Shown: positions 27,301-35,798 of the stretch, piece by piece
How positions within the stretch are numbered: position 1 is the first letter of the stretch
Layout: each line of letters begins with the position of its first letter
Origin: Bacteroidales bacterium
GTDB lineage: Bacteria; Bacteroidota; Bacteroidia; Bacteroidales; NBLH01
Direction: 5' to 3'
DNA: 64,000 bases
Assembly: GCA_016937695.1 (NCBI GenBank)
Contig: JAFGWC010000056.1
Coordinates: 1-64,000, forward strand
Position numbers and translations under genes: made by a program
The notes under the pieces: model-generated
Database searches by the model: none
What the model was told of the DNA's origin: nothing
Seen by the model: the letters and a program-made list of their open reading frames with translations, nothing else

Positions 27301-29697
27301 ATAAAAGCTCATGAAGTTTCTGATATTCCTTTAACTGTTGCTCATGGATATAAATCTGTAATGGTTGAAAACACAAACAATAAAATTCCTATTGAAATTT
27401 CGGCAGTTAAAAAATCTAAATCTAAAACAAAACAAACAATTAAAATAAAATCGGCACCAAATACTGCTATTACTGTTGCTGTTGTTGATGAAGGTATTTT
27501 GCAAGTTACAGGTTATTCTAGTCCCGATCCTTATAAATTTTTCTACAGAAAAAGAGCTCTAGAAGTAAGTTCATACAATATTTATCCATATTTATTTCCC
27601 GAAATCGAAATAAAAACAGGTAGAGAAGGTGGAGGCGAAGGCTCTTTGGAAAAAAGAATTAATCCGATGACTAATAAACGATTTAAACTTGTTTCCTTCT
27701 GGAGTGGCATTTTAGAAACTGATAATAAAGGAAATGCTGAATATACAGTTGATATTCCTCAATTTTCTGGAGATTTAAGAATTATGGCTGTAGCATATAA
27801 AGGAAAAGCTTTTGGTGCAAGTTCAGATAATATGAAAGTTGCTGATCCAATTGTAATTAGCTCTGCTTTACCGCGATTTTTAAGTCCGAAAGATACTATC
27901 GAAATGAGCGTAAGTATTAGTAATACAACTGAAAGTTCAACAAAATGTGCATTGCAAATTGTTACCAGCGATTTAATAACTTCTATTGATGCGGAAAAGA
28001 AAGTATTTGATATTGAGGCTAATAGCGAAAAACAACTTTATTTTAGATTAGTTGCCAAAGCTCAAATTGGAGAAGCTAAGGTTGATGTTAGTGTTATTGC
28101 AAACGGTAAAAAATATGAGAATGAAACAGATATTAGTTTGCGACCAGCTTCGCCTCTTCAAAAATTAAGCGGTTCAGGTTCTATTGTTGCAGGAACTACA
28201 AAATCTGTGAATATGGATATTGCAAGTTTTATGAGACAAAGTGTTGATAATATGCTCATTGTTAGTAATTCACCTCTTGTTCAATTTGCTGATGATTTAG
28301 ATTATCTTGTTGGTTATCCATATGGATGTGTTGAACAAACTGTTTCAAGCGCTTTTCCTCAATTGTATTATCAGGATTTAGCTAAAGAAGTATTTGGAAA
28401 TGCTAAGTTTAATGCAAACTATAATGTTAAAGAAGCAATTAGAAAATTGCAACTAATGCAATTATACAATGGCGCAATGAGTTATTGGCCTGGTTACGGT
28501 AGCGAAACTTGGTGGGGAAGTGTATTTGCTGCACATTTCTTGATTGAAGCTAAAAAAGTTGGATATAGTGTAGATGAAGATATGCTTGATAAATTATTGG
28601 ATTATTTAGAATCGAAATTAAGAAATAAAAATACAATTTCGTACTGGTTTAATAATAATCAGAATAAAAAAATTGCTCCTAAAGAATTATCTTATTCATT
28701 GTATGTTTTGGCCTTGGGAGGCAAACCAAAAATTTCTACTATGAATTATTATAAATCAAAGCGAGAATTATTAAGTCTTGATGCTCAATATTTGTTAGCT
28801 GTTTCGTATGCACTTTCTGGAGATCAGAAAAAGTATAATCAAATTTTACCACCACAATTTGCAGGTGAAGTTTCAAAACCTGTTTTTGGTGGAAGTTTTT
28901 ATTCGCCAATTCGTGACGAAGCTATTGCCTTAAATGCAATGCTTGAGGTAGATCCTGATAATCAGCAAGTTGGAATTATGGCGAAGCATCTTTCTGATAA
29001 ATTGAAAAACAGCAGATATTTAAATACTCAAGAAAGAGTTTTTGCATTTTTGGCACTAGGTAAAATTGCTCAAAAAGCTGCAAAATCTGATATTTCAGCT
29101 AAAATTTTATCTGATGGTAAACTAATTGAAAAATATGAAAATAAAACATTAAAGTTGAATACAAATCAGTTAAAAGGAAGCAATATTACTATTGAATCTA
29201 AAGGAAAAGGCAATTTATATTATTTCTGGGAAGCTGAAGGCATTAGCCGAGATGGTTCGTATAAAGAAGAAGATAATTTTATTAAAGTTAGGAAAACTTT
29301 TTACGATAGAACCGGAAAACAAATTACTAATAACACATTCAAACAGAACGATTTAGTTGTTATTAAATTAAGTATCGTTGGAACTTACAATACTCAAATC
29401 GATAATGTGGTAATTTCTGATATTTTGCCTGCCGGTTTTGAAATTGAAAATCCTAGAATTAGTTCTATACCTGGAATGGATTGGATAAAAAACAAATCTT
29501 ATCCTACGTACTATGATGTTCGTGATGACAGAATTAATTTGTTTGTTAATGTAGATAATAAATTAGATAATTATTATTATGTTGTAAGAGCTGTAACGCC
29601 CGGAACTTTCCAAATGGGACCTGTTGGAGCAGATGCTATGTATAATGGCGAATATCACTCATATAATGGAGGAGGTATTATTAGAATTCTAAAATAA
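24331..29697 (+). CDS. Alpha-2-macroglobulin family lipoprotein with thioester motif
   Basis: Lipobox 'LFVFSNC'; MG2-like 'RDIYRPGETIHLSTIIRDE'; thioester 'YPYGCVEQTVSS'; C-terminal 'SDILPAGFEIENPRI'. Confidence 0.95.
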   Translation: MKKLFVIFFLILFVFSNCSESIKLSKSGFRDVVPMGGNISFTFNQDIVSDEQIDIWDTTQYILFDPPINGKFKWKSKRHLIFSPTHFLRPATSYSAKFNDALSPISTDEENIEFHTPFFDLNNFKAYYAKVPLKTEEIAIRYDFEFNYNINPKELKKNLKILINGKKVDFELLSHEQSSKISVYTIDFDKAEETHNTEIIISKGIELLNMSISNAEIVEKTKVLDPDDFQIDNVDAQHDGISGTITVTATQDVIGTDIKNFIEILPNLKYTVNVEGRKIIISSEEFDISKTYVLNIKEGLTGTLGGKLKYEYTEEITFGKLDPKIQFVNKKAEYLSANGNKNVEIRIINVPDVQVKISKVYKNNIISYLGNRTSYDYEDNYDDYDDYYYYDYGPKEVGDYGDLIWEKSISTKSLVKQNDLRIFNLDFQDKIGHLEGLYVVEVYSKNDYWLKARKIISISDIGLITKKGKNNIVVFANSIKTAKPLSNVNIEFTGKNNQLIGSVLTNNDGFAIFNLSNKLADGFEPALITAKYGKDFNYLPLNRTNISTSRFDISGRYENLAGYDAFIYGDRDIYRPGETIHLSTIIRDEKWNLPGEIPVLVKLLAPNGKAFTTIKKTLNQYGSFETDIILPAAAPTGSYSVEVYTSTNVLLSSKIIKIEEFVPDRIKVVAKLNKNELNLNEPIEVNLTATNLFGPPAANRNYEVQENLSRRYFYSSKFYMYNFGLTGGKTYFSSTVRTGKTNAQGIGSETYKYPSTYADMGIIEANYYITLFDETGRPVNRKQTAKIYTQNNFYGISVPDYYNKTDRLMTFPLIVVDKDGKALSGVQANVKIIKHEYKTVLAKSGSYYRYKSEHEEVILQNKIITLDGEKSSFSFTPKTSGRYEIRISKPGVSTYVTSDFYAYGWGSTTNSSFQVNNEGNIDIELDKEKYNVGDNAKVILKTPFSGKVLVTIERNDVIEHFVQNTDKRAISFDLKIKDDYVPNIYISATLIKAHEVSDIPLTVAHGYKSVMVENTNNKIPIEISAVKKSKSKTKQTIKIKSAPNTAITVAVVDEGILQVTGYSSPDPYKFFYRKRALEVSSYNIYPYLFPEIEIKTGREGGGEGSLEKRINPMTNKRFKLVSFWSGILETDNKGNAEYTVDIPQFSGDLRIMAVAYKGKAFGASSDNMKVADPIVISSALPRFLSPKDTIEMSVSISNTTESSTKCALQIVTSDLITSIDAEKKVFDIEANSEKQLYFRLVAKAQIGEAKVDVSVIANGKKYENETDISLRPASPLQKLSGSGSIVAGTTKSVNMDIASFMRQSVDNMLIVSNSPLVQFADDLDYLVGYPYGCVEQTVSSAFPQLYYQDLAKEVFGNAKFNANYNVKEAIRKLQLMQLYNGAMSYWPGYGSETWWGSVFAAHFLIEAKKVGYSVDEDMLDKLLDYLESKLRNKNTISYWFNNNQNKKIAPKELSYSLYVLALGGKPKISTMNYYKSKRELLSLDAQYLLAVSYALSGDQKKYNQILPPQFAGEVSKPVFGGSFYSPIRDEAIALNAMLEVDPDNQQVGIMAKHLSDKLKNSRYLNTQERVFAFLALGKIAQKAAKSDISAKILSDGKLIEKYENKTLKLNTNQLKGSNITIESKGKGNLYYFWEAEGISRDGSYKEEDNFIKVRKTFYDRTGKQITNNTFKQNDLVVIKLSIVGTYNTQIDNVVISDILPAGFEIENPRISSIPGMDWIKNKSYPTYYDVRDDRINLFVNVDNKLDNYYYVVRAVTPGTFQMGPVGADAMYNGEYHSYNGGGIIRILK

Positions 29698-29840
29698 AAT
29701 ATTATTGTTGGCTCTGGTTTAAAATAGAATAGTATTTGTTTTGCATTAATTAATTGCAAAAAATAAGCAATACAGATATTTAAAATCTTACAGAAAATTT
29801 AAACTAAAGCGTTATTGTTTTGTAATTGTCAGATATTTAG

Positions 29841-29882
29841 AAAGTTACAAGTTGCAGAGATTTATCAGCAACTTGTAACTTT
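29841..29882. repeat. Perfect 15-bp inverted repeat of the same heptad word family as 24088-24137
   Basis: aaagttacaagttgc (29841-29855) / gcaacttgtaacttt (29868-29882). Confidence 0.85.
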
Positions 29883-29888
29883 AATATT

Positions 29889-30635
29889 TTAGTTTAATGC
29901 TTTTTCGTAATTTTCACTTACTTTATTCCAATCAATAACATTCCAATTTTCACTTATAAAATCGCTTCTTTTATTTTGAAATTTTAGATAATAAGCGTGT
30001 TCCCAAACATCAATTACAAGTATTGGTTTGCCTTTTACTTTTGCTATATCCATTAATGGATTATCGTGATCGCGTGTTGAACAAACTTCTAATTTATTTT
30101 CATTATTAACAATAAGCCAAGCCCAACCTGAACCGAATTGACTTGATGCTGAATTACTTACTGTATTTATTAAACTGTCTAATGTTACAAATTCATTTGA
30201 TATTGCTTCGGCAAATTTACCAGAAGGTTTTGTTTCTCTTTTATTTGATAATATCGACCAAAATAAGCTGTGATTAAAATGTCCGCCGGCATTATTTCTA
30301 ATTGCATCAGAAAATTTTGAAACATTTTGTAAAATTTCTTCTAAAGTCATTGCTTCTGCTTCTGTTCCGATTATTGCTTTATTCAATTTCTTTACATATC
30401 CTGCGTGATGCTTTGTATAATGTATTTCCATTGTTCGTGCATCAAGAAAAGGTTCAAGTGCATTGTATTCAAATCCAAGAGCTTCTTGTTTAAATTTTCC
30501 TAAAATTTCAGGTTCTGCTGTTTCTTTTACTAAGGTTTTTTCTGTTTGTTTTTCTTCTTTGTTGTTATCATTATTTGGACAACATGCTGAAAATAAAAAG
30601 AATACAGAAGCTAATAAAATTAATGTTTTTTTCAT
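29889..30635 (-). CDS. Fe/Mn superoxide dismutase with lipoprotein signal peptide
   Basis: Lipobox 'FLFSACC'; 'MEIHYTKHHAGYVKKLNK', 'GGHFNHSLFW', 'VIDVWEHAYYLKFQNKRSDFI'. Confidence 0.92.
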   Translation of the reverse strand: MKKTLILLASVFFLFSACCPNNDNNKEEKQTEKTLVKETAEPEILGKFKQEALGFEYNALEPFLDARTMEIHYTKHHAGYVKKLNKAIIGTEAEAMTLEEILQNVSKFSDAIRNNAGGHFNHSLFWSILSNKRETKPSGKFAEAISNEFVTLDSLINTVSNSASSQFGSGWAWLIVNNENKLEVCSTRDHDNPLMDIAKVKGKPILVIDVWEHAYYLKFQNKRSDFISENWNVIDWNKVSENYEKALN

Positions 30636-30967
30636 TTCTCTTTTGTTTTAGTTAATATTAGATTTATAGTTACTTTTTTCGCGAAAGTCAATCTTTTTTT
30701 AATTCTTTATATTTAGTAATTTAGATTTAATTTTTTTTATAGATTTATTTTAATTAAAAATAGTTAGAATTTATAAATTAAGTCAAAATTGTAAATTATC
30801 ATATTATTTATCTAAATTTTTTTGAACTTTTGTAAATGTATATTCATTTTTATTAAAAAGTAGTTTTGGCTGTTATAATTTTATTTATATCAATTAAACA
30901 ATTGAATAATCTTATGTATGTATTATCTTTTTTCGTAACTTTATATAAAGTAGATAATTAAGATAAA

Positions 30968-31648
30968 ATGTTCAGCTTAAAAAAATATTTGGATAAATAT
31001 TCAGGAAGAAAAATAATATCTGAAAGGGAGAAAGGTCCTGTAGTTACTATTTCCAGAGAATATGCTTGTTCTGGAAAAGATTTGGCTATGGAATTGACAA
31101 AGCGGTTAAATCAACTCCCAAATATAGATAAAAAATGGACTTGGATTAATAAAGAAGTATTTGAAGGAACATCTGAAGCCTTACATCTTAAAAAAGAAAA
31201 AATATTGCATGTGTTTGAAGCTGAGTATATTAGCACAATTGATAGCATAATTTTAAACGATGGCGATAAATATTATAAAAGCGATAAAGAAATAAAAGAA
31301 AAAATTATTGAAATAGTAAGAAGTTTTGCCGAAAATGGAAATACAATAATAATTGGTTTAGCCGGTGCAATTATTACAAGAGATATTAAAAAATCTTTAC
31401 ATATCAGACTCTATGCACCTTTTGATTGGCGAGTAAAAAAAGCCGCCAAAGAAAGAAATAGAAGCATATCTGATACAATAAAACTTGCTATAAAAATTGA
31501 TAGGAAAAGAGATAATTTAAAAAAATCATTTCAAGAAAAAAATGCTCATACCGAACTTTTCGATTTAAGCTTTAATGTAATGACAATGACGCAGAATGAA
31601 ATAATTGATACAATTATATTTATGATGAAAAAAAGAAAGCTGATTTAA
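30968..31648 (+). CDS. Cytidylate kinase-like family protein
   Basis: 'GPVVTISREYACSGKDLAMELTKRLNQ', 'NTIIIGLAGAIITRDIKKSLHIRLYAPFDWRVKKAAKERNRS'. Confidence 0.85.
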   Translation: MFSLKKYLDKYSGRKIISEREKGPVVTISREYACSGKDLAMELTKRLNQLPNIDKKWTWINKEVFEGTSEALHLKKEKILHVFEAEYISTIDSIILNDGDKYYKSDKEIKEKIIEIVRSFAENGNTIIIGLAGAIITRDIKKSLHIRLYAPFDWRVKKAAKERNRSISDTIKLAIKIDRKRDNLKKSFQEKNAHTELFDLSFNVMTMTQNEIIDTIIFMMKKRKLI

Positions 31649-31667
31649 AATATCAGCTTTCTTTTTA
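31632..31667. terminator. Intrinsic terminator overlapping the 3' end of the kinase gene, shared with the convergent ppa gene
   Basis: aaagaaagctgat (31632-31644) / atcagctttcttt (31652-31664), followed by T-rich sequence. Confidence 0.85.
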
Positions 31668-31670
31668 ATT

Positions 31671-32348
31671 TTATGAAAATAATAAATTTTCAACAAAATT
31701 TCTATAATCCTTTACAGCTCTGTTAATTACATCATGAGCTTCTTTTTTGTTATAAACATGCGTTATTTCGCAGTCACGTTTTTCGCCTGGCATATCTTTG
31801 TATGTTAAAAAATAATGTCTTAATCTGTCAATTACAGCTTTTGGAACATCTGTAATATCCTTATATTCACCATAAACGGCATCGTTTTTCATTACTGCAA
31901 TAATTTTATCATCAGCTTCGTTTCCGTCAATCATTCTAAAACCACCAATTGGTACTGATTGTACTAAAATATCTCCGTGAGTTATTTCTTTTTCTGTTAA
32001 TATACATATATCCAAAGGATCACCATCACCAATAATATCAGGTCTTTTCAAAACACTTGAACTTTTTTCGGCAACATTTTTACTGCAATATGTTTGTGGT
32101 ATAAAACCATAAAGCGCAGGTAATATGCTCGAAAATTTTTGAGGCCTGTCTATTGATAAATATCCACTGGCCTTATCTGCTTCATACTTAACGGTATCAG
32201 TTGGAACCATTTCTATAAAGCTTGTTATTACTTGTGGAGCATTTTCACCTATATCTACTCCATGCCAAGGGTGAGATTTATATCTTAATCCCATTAATTT
32301 TCCTATCGGATCTAATGTTTTTCTACTCATATTAATATTTTTTTTCAA
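31671..32348 (-). CDS. ppa: Inorganic pyrophosphatase
   Basis: 'GYLSIDRPQKFSSILPALYGFIPQTYC', 'GDGDPLDICILTEKEITHGDILV'. Confidence 0.9.
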   Translation of the reverse strand: MKKNINMSRKTLDPIGKLMGLRYKSHPWHGVDIGENAPQVITSFIEMVPTDTVKYEADKASGYLSIDRPQKFSSILPALYGFIPQTYCSKNVAEKSSSVLKRPDIIGDGDPLDICILTEKEITHGDILVQSVPIGGFRMIDGNEADDKIIAVMKNDAVYGEYKDITDVPKAVIDRLRHYFLTYKDMPGEKRDCEITHVYNKKEAHDVINRAVKDYRNFVENLLFS

Positions 32349-32439
32349 AGGTAATGATTAGTTTTTAGTTATTAATTTTTTTATAAATTGTTTTATTGTA
32401 GATTATTTTTCAATTTATTGTTTTATTTGCAATTTTGAT

Positions 32440-33543
32440 TTAAAAATTTGGAGTCGGAAAACTTATTTGTTTCATGCAATCTAATGCATAAGAGTCTGTC
32501 ATTCCGGCAACATAGTCTGTTATAATTTGTTCGTGATTTTCCTCGTTTCTGTAAAAATTATCCATAGATTCTAAATATTTACCAAAAGCCTTATCTAATT
32601 TAAGTTTCTGATTTTCATATGCTCGAAAATCGTTTTGAAATCTGGTATAAAGCACTAACAAATAATCAAAAAGACTGTAAATTATTTTTCCAGCAATAAT
32701 TTTATTTTCTTCTTTTGAAGGATTATTATATATGTATTTGTAATTGAAGTCTTTAAGCTTTTTAAAAAGTTCAAAAATATTGTCAGAAAAGCCTATTTCT
32801 TGTTTTTCTTTTGAATTATCTATAATATCGTTTACTAAAGTGTCTATAATAATACTGTTGTTTGAGCCTAAGTTTTCTTTTATTTCTGTAGGAATATCAT
32901 CTCGTTTAATAAATTTGGCTGTTATTGCGTCTTCAATATCTCTGCCCAAATATGCAATTTTATCAGAAAATCTAACTATACAGCCTTCATAAGAACTGGG
33001 TTTTATTTTTCTGTTTATAACTAAATCCAGATTTTTTTTTTCTGCATCAGGACTTAAATATTGTTCAAAACTTTCGCCATTATGAGAAATAATACCATCT
33101 TTTACAGCATAAGTTAAGTTTAATCCTTTTCCGTTATTTGTAAGTTTTTCTACAACTCTGTAACTGTTTATTTCATGTATAAATGAATTTGCGCTGCCAA
33201 GTCTTTTATTTAAAAAATATTCGCCTTCGTGACCAAAAGGCGCATGACCTAAATCATGTCCTAAACCAATCGCAAAAGCCATATCAGCATCTAAATTCCA
33301 TTCAAAATTGTTTAAACCAATACATATTGATTTTGCAATTGTAGCAACATGCAGAACATGCTCAATTCGTGTACAAACATGATCGTTTTCAGGTGCAAAA
33401 AAAACTTGAGTTTTGTGTTTTAATCGCCTAAAAGGCATTGAATGGATTATCGCAGTTTGATCTCTAAAATATGAGCCGCGTATTGGTGTATTTTTATCTA
33501 TACTTCTTTTTAAATATATGTTTTCAGATAAAGGATTTTGCAT
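32440..33543 (-). CDS. dGTPase-like HD-domain dNTP triphosphohydrolase
   Basis: 'SYFRDQTAIIHSMPFRRLKHKTQVFFAPENDHVCTRIEHVLHVATIAKSI', 'GLGHDLGHAPFGHEGE'. Confidence 0.92.
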   Translation of the reverse strand: MQNPLSENIYLKRSIDKNTPIRGSYFRDQTAIIHSMPFRRLKHKTQVFFAPENDHVCTRIEHVLHVATIAKSICIGLNNFEWNLDADMAFAIGLGHDLGHAPFGHEGEYFLNKRLGSANSFIHEINSYRVVEKLTNNGKGLNLTYAVKDGIISHNGESFEQYLSPDAEKKNLDLVINRKIKPSSYEGCIVRFSDKIAYLGRDIEDAITAKFIKRDDIPTEIKENLGSNNSIIIDTLVNDIIDNSKEKQEIGFSDNIFELFKKLKDFNYKYIYNNPSKEENKIIAGKIIYSLFDYLLVLYTRFQNDFRAYENQKLKLDKAFGKYLESMDNFYRNEENHEQIITDYVAGMTDSYALDCMKQISFPTPNF

Positions 33544-33660
33544 TTTACTGATAATAAGTTATTTAATGCATAAAATTAATCAAATATCACAAAATATTTA
33601 TTAAAATGCAATTTTATAGTTATAACTATCAGAAAATAAATTTAATGGCAGAATATTTAT

Positions 33661-34434
33661 TTACAAAAACTTTTCTAAAAATAAATTACCAACTTCTACC
33701 ATAATAAGAACAATTATTATTATTTCAAGTAAATTACTTCGTTTATGTTGCATTAAATCTTTAAAAAGCTCAAGATTATCATTAACTATTTGCAAAGTGT
33801 AGTCAACACTTTTAAAACGAGTTTTTATATCAAATATTTGTCGCAATCCTGTATCAATTTTACTTAAATACTCATCATTCCAGGCTGCTTCCGGTTGATC
33901 AAATACATATAGCTGATCAAAAATATTATTTTTAACATTTAGTGTTTTGCCAATAAATTTAAGAAGTGTAGTATTTCTCATTCGAAGTCTTCCTTTTTCT
34001 TCAAGCGCTTTAGTATAACTATTTGTTTCATCAAGTAACTGAGCAGCTTGTATTTGATAATAGTCAAGTGCAACTGATTGGCCTATATTAAGAGAAACAA
34101 TTTTTATAACTTCAGGTGATATTTTCGATATATAAACTTCATTATGTCCAAATTTATCAGATTCTACATTTGTATGAATAAAAAATTCTTCAGTTAATTT
34201 TTCGTTTAATGGATTAATTACATAATTCATCATAAATTCAATATTTTCAGAGATTTTAAGTTCATCATATCCACAAAATACAACAACTCCGTATGATAAT
34301 ATATATAAATATCGATTATTTTCATTTATATAGAATAAATCCGAACTAGAATAATTATGTAATTCTCCTTTATAATCGTTTTTGAATTGCTTTATATTTA
34401 TATAATCTGCAATTTGATAAGCTTTAATTTCCAT
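33661..34434 (-). CDS. RMD1/DUF155 family protein
   Basis: 'YLYILSYGVVVFCGYDE..', 'IFDQPE'-like 'YVFDQPEAAWNDEYLSKIDTGLRQIFDIKTRFKSVDYTLQIVNDNLELFKDLMQHKRSNLLEIIIIVLI' and C-terminal TM. Confidence 0.75.
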   Translation of the reverse strand: MEIKAYQIADYINIKQFKNDYKGELHNYSSSDLFYINENNRYLYILSYGVVVFCGYDELKISENIEFMMNYVINPLNEKLTEEFFIHTNVESDKFGHNEVYISKISPEVIKIVSLNIGQSVALDYYQIQAAQLLDETNSYTKALEEKGRLRMRNTTLLKFIGKTLNVKNNIFDQLYVFDQPEAAWNDEYLSKIDTGLRQIFDIKTRFKSVDYTLQIVNDNLELFKDLMQHKRSNLLEIIIIVLIMVEVGNLFLEKFL

Positions 34435-34511
34435 ATTTTATTTAAAATGTATGCAAATATATTAAATTTTGATTTTGCTGATATATTTTAATGCTGATTG
34501 TTAATTTACAA

Positions 34512-35224
34512 CTATTTTGATCGTTTAATTATTTCATCAAGATTAATTAAATTTTTATAACTTCTCCCAATTGGCAAAGTAACACCATTAATCTCCACTA
34601 TTGATTTTGTATATGCATTAATTTTTTCGGTTGGCACAAGAAAAGAATTATGAATTCTGATAAAAGAAAAAGGTATTAGCAGTTCTTCAAAATATTTTAA
34701 ACTTTGCTTGGTTATTATAAATTTATTTTTGATATATATTTTAACATATTCCTTAATACTTTCTATATAGTAAATCTGTTTTATATCAATTTTAATAGTT
34801 TTGTAGTTTTCTTTAACATAAATTGATTTTTCTTTTGGCTGTTCTATTTCATTATTTGGAATAGAAGCAATTATTTTTTTAAACTTATTTACAGCCTTAA
34901 AAAAACGATCAAATTTTATAGGCTTCATCAGATAGTCTATTACATCTAAATTAAAACCTTCAACTGCATATTTATTCGAAGCAGTAATTAAAATAATATT
35001 TCGGCTATCTGAAATTAGCTTTATTAACTCAATTCCATTTAAACTCGGCATTTCAACATCTAAAAATATCAAATCCGGTTGAATTTTTTTATCTCTGGAT
35101 AGGCTTCGAGAGGATTAGTGAATTTACCAACAATTTCAAACTCAGTAAGTTGACTAAGTAGTTTTTCTATAACAGAAATGCTACCATAATCATCATCTAT
35201 AATCATGCATTTATAGGTGTTCAT
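34512..35224 (-). pseudogene. LytTR-family response regulator interrupted by a single-nt frameshift in the REC domain
   Basis: Minus strand from 35224: MNTYKCMIIDDDYGSISVIEKLLSQLTEFEIVGKFTNPLEAYPEIKK then stop. A -1 shift at the A7 run (35083-35090) continues IQPDLIFLDVEMPSLNGIEL...LytTR 'FIRIHNSFLVPTEKINAYT'. Confidence 0.85.
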
Positions 35225-35798
35225 TTTTTGTTATAATATATAAATTATACTTTTTATTATTAAATAAATGTAAATTTATTGCTTAAATATTATTTTATTA
35301 ATCTGAATTTGATATTAAAATCGAATTCAAATGATTGTTAATAGATTACCCTAAAATTTAGGATTGTAAAATATGTATAAAGATAATATTAAATCAAGGA
35401 AAATTTCTTAAATAAAATTCATTTCGTTTAAAAATAGCTTCTCGAAACAAATACTAATTCATTGATATAATGACAATTAAATCTCCTTTGTTATTTGTGT
35501 ATTTAATATAAGAGTATATGCAATTATTCAAAAACAAATTTACAATAAAGAGATAAACTAAATGTTTATAAAAATTATTAGCCATAAAATAATAACGCCC
35601 TCAAACGTTATTATAATTTTGCTAAAATCAATTTGCCAAATTTACATATTTTTCCTTAATTAAATATGCATTGCATTGACATAAAATGGTTGTTTGTTGA
35701 TACTTTGCAATTGTATAGATACAAGCGTTTTTATTTTTGTTTAGTAAAATTTACTTTAGTATTACTATTACCAAAATATTAACTAACCAATTTTAATT

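Noticed and set aside
24331-29697. Prophage or mobile island around the very long ORFs
   Set aside because: No integrase, transposase, tRNA boundary or phage structural genes; the large ORFs are a transporter-ATPase and an A2M.
30640-30968. Possible ncRNA or riboswitch in the AT-rich intergenic region before the cytidylate kinase-like gene
   Set aside because: I could see no stable GC-containing stem or known riboswitch motif, only AT-rich sequence.
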